A DNA stretch of 6,490 nt from Cellulomonadaceae bacterium (GTDB lineage: Bacteria; Actinomycetota; Actinomycetes; Actinomycetales; Cellulomonadaceae): positions 1 to 6,490 of the forward strand of contig JAITCS010000177.1 of assembly GCA_031282935.1 (NCBI GenBank), written 5' to 3'. A program made the translations under genes and the position numbers. A model generated the notes under the pieces. It was not told the origin of the DNA. It did not search any database and was given only the letters and a program-made list of their open reading frames with translations. Below are positions 1-6,490 of the stretch, in pieces (positions within the stretch are counted from its first letter, which is position 1; each line of letters starts with the position of its first letter).

Positions 1-1
1 C

Positions 2-2392
2 CTAAATGGGGTTTCGCTTGACCCGGCCACCTGTTATCAAGATGACCGTATTCTGCTCAACGATTTACAAAATCATAACACGGTCACTGTGGTCGCAAAA
101 GGCCACTATTCCAATACCGGCGAAGGTTTGCATCGCTTTGTTGATCCCGTTGATCAGCAGGTTTATCTTTACACCCAATTTGAGGTTCCGGACGCGCGCC
201 GCGTTTTCGCTAACTTTGAGCAGCCCGATTTGAAGGCCACATATCAGTTAACGGTAATTGCGCCCAGCGATTGGCAGGTTATTTCCAATCAGCCCACCCC
301 GGAGCCTGTAAAGACTGGCACCACGGGCGATATTAGAGTGGCTAACCCGGCTACTTCCACTTGGACTTTTAGCCCAACCCCGAGGCTTTCCACTTATCTG
401 GTGGCATTGGTTGCCGGGCCTTATACTTATTGGAAAGATTCGTTGGTTTCGAGCGATGGGCGCACCATTCCGCTTGGGGTTTATTGCCGCAACTCTTTGG
501 CCGAGTTTATGGACTACCAGTACATCTTTGATATCACCAAAGCCGGTTTCAAGTTCTTTGAGCGGGAATTCGGTTACCCGTATCCTTTCGACAAGTACGA
601 TCAACTTTTCGTGCCGGAATTCAATATGGGTGCGATGGAGAACCCCGGCTGCGTCACCCACACTGAGGCTTACGTGTTCCGAGGCAAGGTGCCCGACGCG
701 CGCAAAGAGCGCCGCGTGGTGACCGTTTTGCACGAACTGGCTCACATGTGGTTTGGCGACCTGGTGACCATGAAGTGGTGGAATGACCTGTGGCTTAACG
801 AATCTTTCGCCGAGTTCGCCTCCACTTTGGCCACGGCCGAGGCCACCGATTGGAAGGATGCTTGGGCCACTTTCTGCGCCTCGGAGAAAGTCTGGGCCTA
901 CCACCAGGACGCCTTGCCCTCAACCCACCCTATCGTCGCGGAAATTCGTGACCTTGAGGACGTATACACCAATTTCGACGGCATCACTTACGCTAAGGGC
1001 GGATCGGTTCTCAAGCAATTAGTTGTATATGTGGGCCGCAAAAAGTTCTTCCAAGGCTTGACCAATTACTTCCACAAGTATGCGTATTCCAATGCGACTT
1101 TGGCGGATTTGCTGGCAGAACTTGAGACCACGAGTGGCCGTGACTTAAAAGCTTGGGCGGCGAAATGGCTCGAAACCTCTGGGACTAATACGCTAACCCC
1201 GGAAATCACCTATGGCGCGAATGGCGAAATTGAGAAGTTCACCATTGTGCAAACCGCCCCTAAGGATTACCCGACTTTGCGGCCCCACCGCCTTTCGGTC
1301 GGTTACTACAATTTGGTTGACGGCGCTGTGGTGCGCACCCATCAGGTTTCTTTGGATGTGGACGGCGAACGTACTGACGTGCCGGAATTGGTGGGCACCA
1401 AAGTTCCTGACTTAATTTTGCTAAACGATGATGATTTGGCTTTCGCAAAGATTCGCCTGGATGAGAAGTCGCGCCGCTTTGCTTTGCAACATATCGGCGA
1501 AATGACCGACCCGGTGGCTCGCGGTCTTATTTGGGCTTCTTTAGGTGATCAGGTTGAGGATGGCGAGGCGCCTTCGGTGGAATACCTGGATATGGCACTA
1601 AATCATCTCTCCAAAGAAACTAATTCAACCACCCAGGCAGTAATTCTTGGGCAAATCGGCAGTTGCGCACGCAGTTACGCCGACCCAGCCCAACGCGTGG
1701 AACTGAGCACCCGGTTGGGCGACGAATTGTGGCGCCTCACCCTGGCTGCCGCGCCGGACTCCGACACGCAACTGCAGTTGCTGCGCGCGTTCGCCAGCAA
1801 CGCGTATACTCCACAGCAGGCCGCGAAGCTGCAAGAGTTGCTGGACGGCTCCGTCGAGTTGCCCGGCCTCGCCCTCGACACAGACCTCAAGTGGGACCTG
1901 CTGACCGGGTTGGCGCGCAACAACGCGCTGCGCATCTCTGACCTTGAAGCCGCCGAGAAGGCCGACCACACTGCCACGGGCCAGCAGTCGGCCGCCCGCG
2001 TGCGCGCCTCCATCCCAACCCTGGAGGCGAAAGAGGCGGCGTTCGCGTCCATCGTGGATAGCTCGGACGCCTCAAACGGCATTATTCGGGCGACGGCGCA
2101 GGGCTGGACTGGCGTCAACGACCCCGAAACCCTCGTCGCTTTCGTGCCGCGCTACCTGGACGCGATCAACCCGATTTGGGAGTCGCGCAGCTACCAGATG
2201 TCAGACGAGCTCATTTCCGGTCTGTACCCGCACCGAGTCGCCTCCGAGCAACTTCGGGCTGCCGTCCAAGGCTGGCTCGACGCCAACCCGGAGGCTGCCC
2301 CGGCCCTGCGCCGCCTGGTGGTGGAGCAACTGGCCGTCACCGAGCGGGCGCTCAAGGCCCAGCAGGTGTCCATCGCCCACAACAAGGCCTAA
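2..2392 (+). CDS. pepN: Aminopeptidase N, M1 family zinc metallopeptidase (5' end cut by window edge)
   Basis: This cytosolic enzyme removes N-terminal amino acids from peptides. The reading frame is open to the left edge, so the GTG at 89 is not the true start; 796 residues are visible, and with actinobacterial PepN near 850 residues, roughly 55 are missing. Numbering from the first visible codon, the substrate-binding motif GAMEN lies at 210-214 (629-643) and the zinc motif HELAH at 244-248 (731-745). The third zinc ligand Glu267 follows in NESFAEF, giving HExxH-x18-E. The likely transition-state tyrosine is Tyr330 in ITYAKGGS. From about residue 465 (LILLNDDDLAFAKIRLD) a helical ERAP1-C-like domain runs to the TAA at 2390. 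All catalytic residues expected in this part are present. GC content rises sharply after about 1650, dividing the gene into a lower-GC catalytic half and a GC-rich C-terminal half. The next gene starts 30 bases downstream without a visible terminator. The family assignment is secure; the substrate preference is not readable. Confidence 0.96.
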   Translation, partial: LNGVSLDPATCYQDDRILLNDLQNHNTVTVVAKGHYSNTGEGLHRFVDPVDQQVYLYTQFEVPDARRVFANFEQPDLKATYQLTVIAPSDWQVISNQPTPEPVKTGTTGDIRVANPATSTWTFSPTPRLSTYLVALVAGPYTYWKDSLVSSDGRTIPLGVYCRNSLAEFMDYQYIFDITKAGFKFFEREFGYPYPFDKYDQLFVPEFNMGAMENPGCVTHTEAYVFRGKVPDARKERRVVTVLHELAHMWFGDLVTMKWWNDLWLNESFAEFASTLATAEATDWKDAWATFCASEKVWAYHQDALPSTHPIVAEIRDLEDVYTNFDGITYAKGGSVLKQLVVYVGRKKFFQGLTNYFHKYAYSNATLADLLAELETTSGRDLKAWAAKWLETSGTNTLTPEITYGANGEIEKFTIVQTAPKDYPTLRPHRLSVGYYNLVDGAVVRTHQVSLDVDGERTDVPELVGTKVPDLILLNDDDLAFAKIRLDEKSRRFALQHIGEMTDPVARGLIWASLGDQVEDGEAPSVEYLDMALNHLSKETNSTTQAVILGQIGSCARSYADPAQRVELSTRLGDELWRLTLAAAPDSDTQLQLLRAFASNAYTPQQAAKLQELLDGSVELPGLALDTDLKWDLLTGLARNNALRISDLEAAEKADHTATGQQSAARVRASIPTLEAKEAAFASIVDSSDASNGIIRATAQGWTGVNDPETLVAFVPRYLDAINPIWESRSYQMSDELISGLYPHRVASEQLRAAVQGWLDANPEAAPALRRLVVEQLAVTERALKAQQVSIAHNKA

Positions 2393-2406
2393 AGCGCTAA
2401 AACCTT

Positions 2407-2415
2407 AGGGAAGGA
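2407..2415 (+). promoter_or_regulatory. Ribosome binding site of the stalk-domain protein gene
   Basis: The purine run AGGGAAGGA ends 7 bases before the ATG at 2423 and fits a Shine-Dalgarno at normal spacing. It supports this ATG as the start. It lies in the 30-base gap after pepN. I see no terminator hairpin or clear promoter in that gap, which suggests translation from a shared mRNA. Confidence 0.75.
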
Positions 2416-2422
2416 TCTAGAG

Positions 2423-3172
2423 ATGAGTTTTGGCGAGGATCGAGATGGCGAGGTTGTGCAATCTGTCGTGCCGCAACGTTCGCCCTTGCGCTGGGTGTGG
2501 TGGCTGTTGGGGCTGCTGGCGTTGGCGGCCCTGGCGTGGCTGATCTTCCACGGGTTCAACAACAATAACCAGCAGGCGGCGAACCCGTTGCCTCCCGCAC
2601 TGACGGCTTCCCCAACCGTTTCCCCCACCGACTCGCCAGCCGCGCCCGCCACCCCGGCAGCACCGGTCGAAACCGAAACCCCCGCCGAAACCGAAACACC
2701 AATAGAACCAACAGAACCCGCAGAGCCAACCGAACCAGAAACCGACTGGTCCCAGTACCCAATAATCATAAACGGGGTAGGAATCACTGATAATTTCCAA
2801 ACCATTGGCGATGATCAGATATTCCCCACCCACGTCCCACTTATTCCCGTCGCCCAGGCTTTCGGAGCGCAATACGACATTTCTACAATTCCGGGCGGGT
2901 ATGAAGTCACGCTGGAAGGGCTGCAGGGACAAATCCATTTCAGCACGAACAGCGACGGCACGGACAGCGAAGGTGCGCGCAACACTGTAACGGTCGGGGA
3001 TAACAATTCCCAACCGTCCCCGCGTGTAATAGCACTCGATGCCCCCATCACGGTAATAGGCGACGTAATTTATGTGCCGCTCAATTTTTGGCGGGACGCT
3101 TTTGGCGCGAGCAGCGCCACTTTCGAGGGCGGCCACGTGCGCATAACCAGCGAAGCCACCGATATGTCCTAA
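2423..3172 (+). CDS. Membrane-anchored stalk protein with copper amine oxidase N-like domain
   Basis: This is a 249-residue protein of unknown role. In order it has a short cytoplasmic N-terminus with Arg19 and Arg23, one hydrophobic segment at about 24-42 ([19 protein letters not shown]), and an Asn/Gln patch at 46-51. A low-complexity Pro/Thr/Ala/Glu linker follows at about 54-107, then a globular domain at about 112-245. There is no lipobox cysteine and no clear signal peptidase site, so it is probably an N-in, C-out anchored protein. The outer domain carries the features of Cu_amine_oxidN1/stalk domains. These are an opening strand ending in an NG turn (IIINGVG, 114-120), a first VPLxxVAxAFGA unit (138-149), and a second [13 protein letters not shown] unit (217-229) followed by a strand (HVRITSE). 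Such domains are commonly found on secreted or wall-associated Gram-positive proteins and do not imply amine oxidase activity; no catalytic oxidase domain is present. The gene sits 30 bases after pepN and is probably cotranscribed. The domain call is a pattern match by eye and the function is unassigned. Confidence 0.85.
   Translation: MSFGEDRDGEVVQSVVPQRSPLRWVWWLLGLLALAALAWLIFHGFNNNNQQAANPLPPALTASPTVSPTDSPAAPATPAAPVETETPAETETPIEPTEPAEPTEPETDWSQYPIIINGVGITDNFQTIGDDQIFPTHVPLIPVAQAFGAQYDISTIPGGYEVTLEGLQGQIHFSTNSDGTDSEGARNTVTVGDNNSQPSPRVIALDAPITVIGDVIYVPLNFWRDAFGASSATFEGGHVRITSEATDMS
2668..2697 (+). repeat. Short 18-base-period repeat in the linker coding region
   Basis: The 12-mer CGAAACCGAAAC occurs at 2668-2679 and again at 2686-2697, a period of 18 bases. 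It encodes consecutive [12 protein letters not shown] units that continue as degenerate TEP/AEP units to about 2740. In-frame repeats of this type can gain or lose units without breaking the frame and would change the length of the extracytoplasmic linker. Confidence 0.7.
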
Positions 3173-3220
3173 AGAGCCTAAAGCGTATGCCTTGGCGAGC
3201 GGCGCACCTCGGGCCCGCCG

Positions 3221-3229
3221 TGATAGGCT
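3221..3229 (+). promoter_or_regulatory. Extended -10 promoter of xylB, probably giving a leaderless mRNA
   Basis: TGATAGGCT matches an extended -10 element (TGn followed by TAnnnT, with the hexamer at 3224-3229). Only seven bases separate it from the ATG at 3237, so transcription would begin at or next to the start codon. No Shine-Dalgarno lies upstream of that ATG, as expected for a leaderless transcript, a common arrangement in actinobacteria. I see no good -35 at standard spacing, which an extended -10 can tolerate. The start site is inferred from position, not shown. Confidence 0.6.
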
Positions 3230-3236
3230 AGCGCCC

Positions 3237-4769
3237 ATGACTTTAGTTGCTGGCGTTGACAGTTCCACGCAGTCCTGCAAAATCGTGATCCGCGACGCCG
3301 ACACCGGCGAATTGGTGCGCAGCGGGTCAGCCAAGCACCCTGATGGTACCGAAGTGAACCCGCAGTTTTGGTGGGACGCATTTTTGGAGGCTGCCAAGGC
3401 GGCCGGTGGTCTTGATGATGTGGCCGCGATTTCCGTGGGCGGCCAGCAGCACGGCATGGTGGTGCTTGACGAGGGTGGCAACGTGATCCGTGACGCTTTG
3501 CTGTGGAATGACACCCGCTCGGCGGGCGCGGCGGAGGATCTCATCAAAGAGCTGGGCGGCGGTGACCGCGCGACGGGTGCCCAACGGTTCGCCGACATTG
3601 TGGGGTCGGTTCCGGTCGCATCTTTGACCATCACCAAGTTGCGTTGGCTGCGCGATAATGAGGGCCCCAACGCTTGGAAAGCCGCTGCGGTGGCGCTCCC
3701 CCACGATTGGCTGTCCTGGCGCATTGCCGGTTACGGCCCCGCTGGCGACCCCAGCGCCCCGAACGGCCCCCAGTTAGACAAGCTTTTCACCGACAAATCT
3801 GACGCTTCTGGGACGGGTTACTACGACGCGGAGGCGGATGGCGGCAAGGGCGCCTACCGGATGGACTTGCTTGACCTGGCATTATGCCCGGCACCGCTCG
3901 GCGATTCGGGCAAGCCAGCCTGCGGTAAGTGCGGTTTGACCCTGCCCCGCGTGCTGGCCCCCACCGAGGCTGGCGCGGTGGCGAATCCCGCGATTGCGGG
4001 CAAGGACGTGCCGGGCGGGGCGTTGATCGGCCCTGGGGCCGGTGACAACGCGGGGGCGGCGATTGGGCTGGGCATGGAGCCGGGCGACATCGCTATTTCG
4101 ATTGGCACTTCCGGCGTGGTTTCGGCGGTGGCACCGCAACGCACCCATGACGGCACGGGCGCGATCAACGGTTTCGCCGACGCGACGGGTAACGCGCTGA
4201 TGCTGGCCGTGACCCTGAACGCCGCCCAAGTTTTGGACGCGGCTCGCAAGGTATTGGATGCCGATTTCACCCAGTTGTCAGATTTGGCGCTGGCGGCTCC
4301 CACCGGCGCGGACGGCTTGGTGCTGGTGCCTTACCTCCAGGGCGAGCGCACTCCGAACCGCCCGGATGCGAGCGGCACGCTGCACGGGATTCGGCTGAAG
4401 AACATGACGCAGCAGCACATTGCGCGCGCGTACATTGAGGGCATGTTGTGCGGCCTCGCGGACGGGATGGACGCTTTGCGCGCCCTGAATGTGCCCATCG
4501 AGAACGTGATGCTGATCGGTGGCGCGGCCCAGTCCCCGGCCGTGCAGGAGGTGGCAACGCAGGTGTTCGGCTTGCCGATCGCCATCCCCGAGCCCGGCGA
4601 GTACGTGGCCGATGGGGCTGCGCGGCAGGCCGCTTGGGTGTTGGCCTCCGCGAAAGCTGGCACGCCCGCCGCCCCGCCCGCCTGGTCCACCAAGATGTCC
4701 AAGACCTTGCCCGCCAATCCCAAGCCGGTGGTGCGCGAGCAGTACGCTAAGGTGCGCGATTTGACCTAA
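3237..4769 (+). CDS. xylB: Xylulokinase (FGGY carbohydrate kinase)
   Basis: This cytosolic kinase phosphorylates D-xylulose with ATP to xylulose 5-phosphate, feeding the pentose phosphate pathway. The protein is 510 residues from ATG 3237. A TTG at 3192 in the same frame would add 15 residues ([15 protein letters not shown]), but the ATG puts the canonical FGGY opening right at the N-terminus, and the -10 element would lie inside the longer version. The phosphate-binding start is [10 protein letters not shown] (6-15). The sugar-contact motif is [11 protein letters not shown] (68-78), followed by LLWNDTR (88-94) and PHDWLSW. The catalytic base is Asp270 in [11 protein letters not shown], followed by the SIGTSGVV nucleotide loop, [11 protein letters not shown], and the C-terminal [15 protein letters not shown] signature ending in [11 protein letters not shown]. 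Two stretches before the catalytic Asp look longer than in E. coli XylB. One holds a CPAP...CGKC segment with Cys217, Cys229 and Cys232. No xylose isomerase, transporter or regulator is visible nearby. Xylulose is the best substrate call; another pentulose cannot be excluded. Confidence 0.93.
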   Translation: MTLVAGVDSSTQSCKIVIRDADTGELVRSGSAKHPDGTEVNPQFWWDAFLEAAKAAGGLDDVAAISVGGQQHGMVVLDEGGNVIRDALLWNDTRSAGAAEDLIKELGGGDRATGAQRFADIVGSVPVASLTITKLRWLRDNEGPNAWKAAAVALPHDWLSWRIAGYGPAGDPSAPNGPQLDKLFTDKSDASGTGYYDAEADGGKGAYRMDLLDLALCPAPLGDSGKPACGKCGLTLPRVLAPTEAGAVANPAIAGKDVPGGALIGPGAGDNAGAAIGLGMEPGDIAISIGTSGVVSAVAPQRTHDGTGAINGFADATGNALMLAVTLNAAQVLDAARKVLDADFTQLSDLALAAPTGADGLVLVPYLQGERTPNRPDASGTLHGIRLKNMTQQHIARAYIEGMLCGLADGMDALRALNVPIENVMLIGGAAQSPAVQEVATQVFGLPIAIPEPGEYVADGAARQAAWVLASAKAGTPAAPPAWSTKMSKTLPANPKPVVREQYAKVRDLT

Positions 4770-4777
4770 AAAATACA

Positions 4778-4819
4778 AGAATCCTGGTCAGTTGGACAAT
4801 TACAACTGACCAGGATTTT
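4778..4819. terminator. Bidirectional rho-independent terminator between xylB and lgt
   Basis: The arms 4778-4794 and 4803-4819 pair over 17 base pairs with a single G-T wobble, around an 8-base loop. The core AATCCTGGTCAGTT at 4780-4793 is matched perfectly by 4804-4817. On the + strand the stem runs into TTTTATTT (4816-4823), terminating xylB. On the - strand it is followed by six T residues (complement of 4768-4773), terminating the trpA-lgt transcript. That A tract overlaps the xylB stop codon. Convergent genes on both sides fit a shared terminator. Confidence 0.93.
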
Positions 4820-4866
4820 ATTTGTGCATTTAGGCCCCTGTTTTCGCTCACGCTAAGGTATAAGGG

Positions 4867-4881
4867 CGCGGTGTTACCGCG
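4867..4881 (+). terminator. Weak second hairpin downstream of xylB
   Basis: CGCGGT (4867-4872) and ACCGCG (4876-4881) form a 6-base-pair stem with a GTT loop. TTTTT follows on the + strand only after a five-base offset, and the hairpin ends just before the lgt stop. It could catch read-through from xylB. In the - direction no T run follows. The offset and the three-base loop make it a weak candidate. Confidence 0.3.
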
Positions 4882-4889
4882 TAGTGTTT

Positions 4890-5855
4890 TTACATTGCGA
4901 TCATCGCATAGTCATCATTATTGCTATCATCTGCAATAGTTGTGCTGGTGCGGTTTTTGCGGGCGTCTATTTCTCGGTTCGGGTGCAGATAACTCACCAC
5001 CGCAAAGGCGATAAGCGCTAGAGTTCCCAAAATCATTACCGACCAAGCATTTAGGCGCAGGCCCGCAAAAACGCGGGCCGGGTCGGTGCGAATCATTTCA
5101 ATCCAAATGCGTCCTAAACTGTAAAGGTACACGTAAAGAAAGAATACCCGGCCGTGCCCCAACCGGAAACGGCGGTCTATCAAAACCAATAGCCCAGCCA
5201 TTGCGAGATTCCATAACGATTCATACAAAAACGTGGGGTGGAATAACGTGCCGGAGGCGTAAGGCATATTGGTGGCCGGGTTTATCGGCATGTGGCTATC
5301 CGATATCCGCAAACCCCAAGGCAAAGTGGTTGGGCCGCCAAAAAGTTCCTGATTGAACCAGTTCCCCCACCGCCCCAAAGCCTGGGCCACCAGCAAACCC
5401 GGCGCCAACGCATCAATGACCACCGGAAAACGAATACCTTTTATCCGGCAGCAAATGTAAGCGCCCAACGCGCCCCCAGCAATACCGCCAATAATGGCCA
5501 AACCACCCTCCCAAATCCGGAAAATAGCTCCCAAATTGAGCGGGTTGAAGTACCCGGCCGGGGTGGTAAAAATATGGTACAACCGCGCCCCGAGTATCCC
5601 AAAGGGCACGGACCAGAATACGATGTCCATCATATCCTCCGCGCCGGGGCGTTGCCAAAAGTAACGTGCCGTAACGGGCTTATCCTCAATTTCATCACGC
5701 ACCACTGTGCGAGTGGTGTACCGCATTGCCCCGATAATCCCGGCCGCTGCAATTCCGAGCAGAATCATCATCGAATAGCCGCGCAACGGGAATGGGCCTA
5801 TGTAAATTGCATTACTGGCCGGGCTTGGTATGTAGGCCATCATACTGGAGAACAT
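4890..5855 (-). CDS. lgt: Phosphatidylglycerol:prolipoprotein diacylglyceryl transferase
   Basis: This inner-membrane enzyme moves a diacylglyceryl group from phosphatidylglycerol to the lipobox cysteine of prolipoproteins, the first step of lipoprotein maturation. The 321-residue protein is strongly hydrophobic with several membrane segments. Early motifs are IYIGPFPLRGYS (17-28; Tyr27 matches E. coli Tyr26) and VPFGILGARLYHIF (83-96). IWEGGLAIIGG (114-124) lacks the histidine of the E. coli loop, as I recall is usual in actinobacteria. The family signature GRWGNWFNQELFG (161-173) supplies Arg162, Asn165 and Glu170, matching E. coli Arg143, Asn146 and Glu151. HPTFLYES (206-213) and YSLGR (245-249; Tyr245 and Arg249 matching Tyr235 and Arg239) follow. 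The loop at about 47-75 looks longer than usual, and a short polar tail (about 298-321) carries DDSNNDD. ATG 5855 is preferred over the later Met5/Met6 because a Shine-Dalgarno sits 8 bases upstream. The gene begins 12 bases after trpA. Confidence 0.97.
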   Translation of the reverse strand: MFSSMMAYIPSPASNAIYIGPFPLRGYSMMILLGIAAAGIIGAMRYTTRTVVRDEIEDKPVTARYFWQRPGAEDMMDIVFWSVPFGILGARLYHIFTTPAGYFNPLNLGAIFRIWEGGLAIIGGIAGGALGAYICCRIKGIRFPVVIDALAPGLLVAQALGRWGNWFNQELFGGPTTLPWGLRISDSHMPINPATNMPYASGTLFHPTFLYESLWNLAMAGLLVLIDRRFRLGHGRVFFLYVYLYSLGRIWIEMIRTDPARVFAGLRLNAWSVMILGTLALIAFAVVSYLHPNREIDARKNRTSTTIADDSNNDDYAMIAM

Positions 5856-5863
5856 AGCACCAA

Positions 5864-5869
5864 TCCTTT
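5864..5869 (-). promoter_or_regulatory. Ribosome binding site of lgt, overlapping the trpA stop
   Basis: On the - strand AAAGGA (complement of 5864-5869) lies 8 bases before the lgt ATG. The trpA stop TAA is the complement of 5868-5870, so the two share bases in TAAAGGA. A ribosome ending trpA would stand on the lgt initiation region, which suggests translational coupling. The site decides the lgt start among the nearby methionines. Confidence 0.8.
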
Positions 5870-6490
5870 AGCTATTATTTGGGCGACATTTAGCAATACT
5901 CGCGGCCATGTCAGCCGCCAACTCACGAACAAGAGTTAGGCGCTCATCCCACGGCACAGTTTCGTCTAGTAAAGGCTTCACAAAGGCCGAGCCGACTATC
6001 ACCCCGTCCGCGTATCGCCCCACTTCGGAGGCTTGCTGCGGGGTCGAAACACCTAAGCCCACGCAAACGAACTCGGCCCCCGCAGCGCGGGTGCGACCCA
6101 CCAAAGCTTCCGCCTGCGGCCCCACCTCCGCACGCACCCCCGTCACGCCCATGGTCGAGGCGGCATAGACGAAACCCCGGCCTGTTTCGGCCACCAACTC
6201 CAGGCGTTCGCGCGGCGAGGAAGGCGCCACCAGGAACACTTTGTCCAGGTCATTCGCGTCGGCCGCGCTGATCCAATCGGGGCCTTGGTCGGGCACCAAG
6301 TCGGCCGTGATCACTCCCGCCCCGCCCGCGGCGGCGAGGTCGGTGGCAAACCGCTCAACCCCGTACTTGAGCACGGGGTTGAAATAGGACATTACCAGCA
6401 CTGGCACATCTGGCCGCGCGGCGCGCAACGCTTTGATGGTCTCAAAAACGTGCACCGGCCGGGAACCCGCTTCGAGGGCCGCTTCGGCAG
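5868..6490 (-). CDS. trpA: Tryptophan synthase alpha chain (5' end cut by window edge)
   Basis: This cytosolic subunit cleaves indole-3-glycerol phosphate to indole and glyceraldehyde 3-phosphate and channels indole to TrpB. The frame is open to the right edge, so the internal GTG at 6455 is not the start. About 206 residues are visible of a family length near 265, so roughly 60 N-terminal residues are missing. That missing part would carry the catalytic Glu and Asp (Glu49 and Asp60 in Salmonella/E. coli numbering), so activity cannot be judged here. The visible TIM-barrel strands are typical. They include VLVMSYFNPVLKYGVERF, then GVITADLVPDQ (usually VPDLPxEE), FLVAPSS, FVYAASTMGVTG with the phosphate-binding GVTG near 6149, VCVGLGVSTPQQ, and the second phosphate site DGVIVGSAFV. 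The gene is GC-rich (near 70% in places) except its last stretch. lgt follows after 12 bases, matching the trpC-trpB-trpA-lgt order known in actinobacteria; trpB is expected beyond the right edge. Confidence 0.95.
   Translation of the reverse strand, partial: AEAALEAGSRPVHVFETIKALRAARPDVPVLVMSYFNPVLKYGVERFATDLAAAGGAGVITADLVPDQGPDWISAADANDLDKVFLVAPSSPRERLELVAETGRGFVYAASTMGVTGVRAEVGPQAEALVGRTRAAGAEFVCVGLGVSTPQQASEVGRYADGVIVGSAFVKPLLDETVPWDERLTLVRELAADMAASIAKCRPNNS

Noticed and set aside
89..91. GTG as the start of pepN
   Set aside because: The frame is open to the left edge and the upstream codons read as plausible PepN sequence (DPATCYQDDRILLND). The family needs more N-terminal sequence, so the true start is outside the window.
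248..904. 218-codon open frame on the - strand inside pepN
   Set aside because: It is antisense to the conserved catalytic core of pepN, including GAMEN and HELAH. The translation shows no family features.
2423..3172. Copper amine oxidase enzyme
   Set aside because: Only the N-terminal stalk-like domain is present. The protein is far too short for the catalytic domain and has no topaquinone motif.
2387..3185. GCCTAAAGCG at 2387-2396 and again at 3176-3185, flanking the stalk-protein gene
   Set aside because: They looked like possible target-site duplications. A 10-base repeat is expected several times by chance in a window this size, and one copy covers the pepN stop codon. There are no inverted repeats or transposase.
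3194..3219. Possible hairpin GGCGAGC / GCCCGCC upstream of xylB
   Set aside because: It has a mismatch in a short stem, no T tract, and overlaps the promoter region. It is not a convincing terminator or riboswitch.
3192..3236. Upstream TTG start for xylB
   Set aside because: The extra 15 residues ([15 protein letters not shown]) precede the canonical GVDSSTQ opening, have no homology expectation and overlap the -10 element.
2417..3724. Long open frame (435 codons) on the - strand across the stalk-protein gene and the start of xylB
   Set aside because: It lies opposite two well supported + strand genes. Its translation is low-complexity with no recognisable motif, and it has no supporting ribosome binding site that I can see. 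Long antisense frames are common in GC-rich coding DNA.
6453..6455. GTG as the start of trpA
   Set aside because: The frame continues to the right edge (AEAALEAGSRPVHVFE), and the missing N-terminal barrel residues show the gene begins beyond the window.

Overview
The window looks like a piece of chromosome from a moderately GC-rich actinobacterium, possibly an Actinomycetaceae-like lineage. This rests on the trpA-lgt gene pair typical of actinobacterial trp operons, the actinobacterial style of the PepN protein, an apparently leaderless xylB start, and GC that swings between about 45% and 70% by eye. The genus assignment is a guess. I see no mobile element, CRISPR array, tRNA or rRNA.

Layout. 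The left half is on the + strand. It holds a 5'-truncated M1 aminopeptidase N gene (pepN, 2-2392). After 30 bases and a good ribosome binding site comes a small membrane-anchored protein with a Pro/Thr/Glu-rich stalk and a copper-amine-oxidase-N-like outer domain (2423-3172). Next is a xylulokinase gene (xylB, 3237-4769), with its own extended -10 promoter so close to the ATG that the mRNA is probably leaderless. A strong, almost perfect hairpin at 4778-4819 has T tracts on both sides and lies between convergent genes. The right part is on the - strand: the 3' three quarters of trpA (5868 to the right edge), followed after 12 bases by lgt (4890-5855), whose Shine-Dalgarno overlaps the trpA stop codon.

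How the genes relate. pepN (peptide turnover) and the anchored protein are probably cotranscribed, but no functional link is shown. xylB is a pentose catabolism gene without visible xylose neighbours. trpA (last step of tryptophan synthesis before TrpB) and lgt (lipoprotein lipidation) form a translationally coupled operon end, a known actinobacterial arrangement without an obvious biochemical link.

The content is mostly housekeeping. The points worth a second look are the uncharacterised stalk-domain protein, an abrupt composition step inside pepN, a cysteine-bearing insertion in xylulokinase, the leaderless-type promoter and the bidirectional terminator. I found no convincing new multi-gene system.
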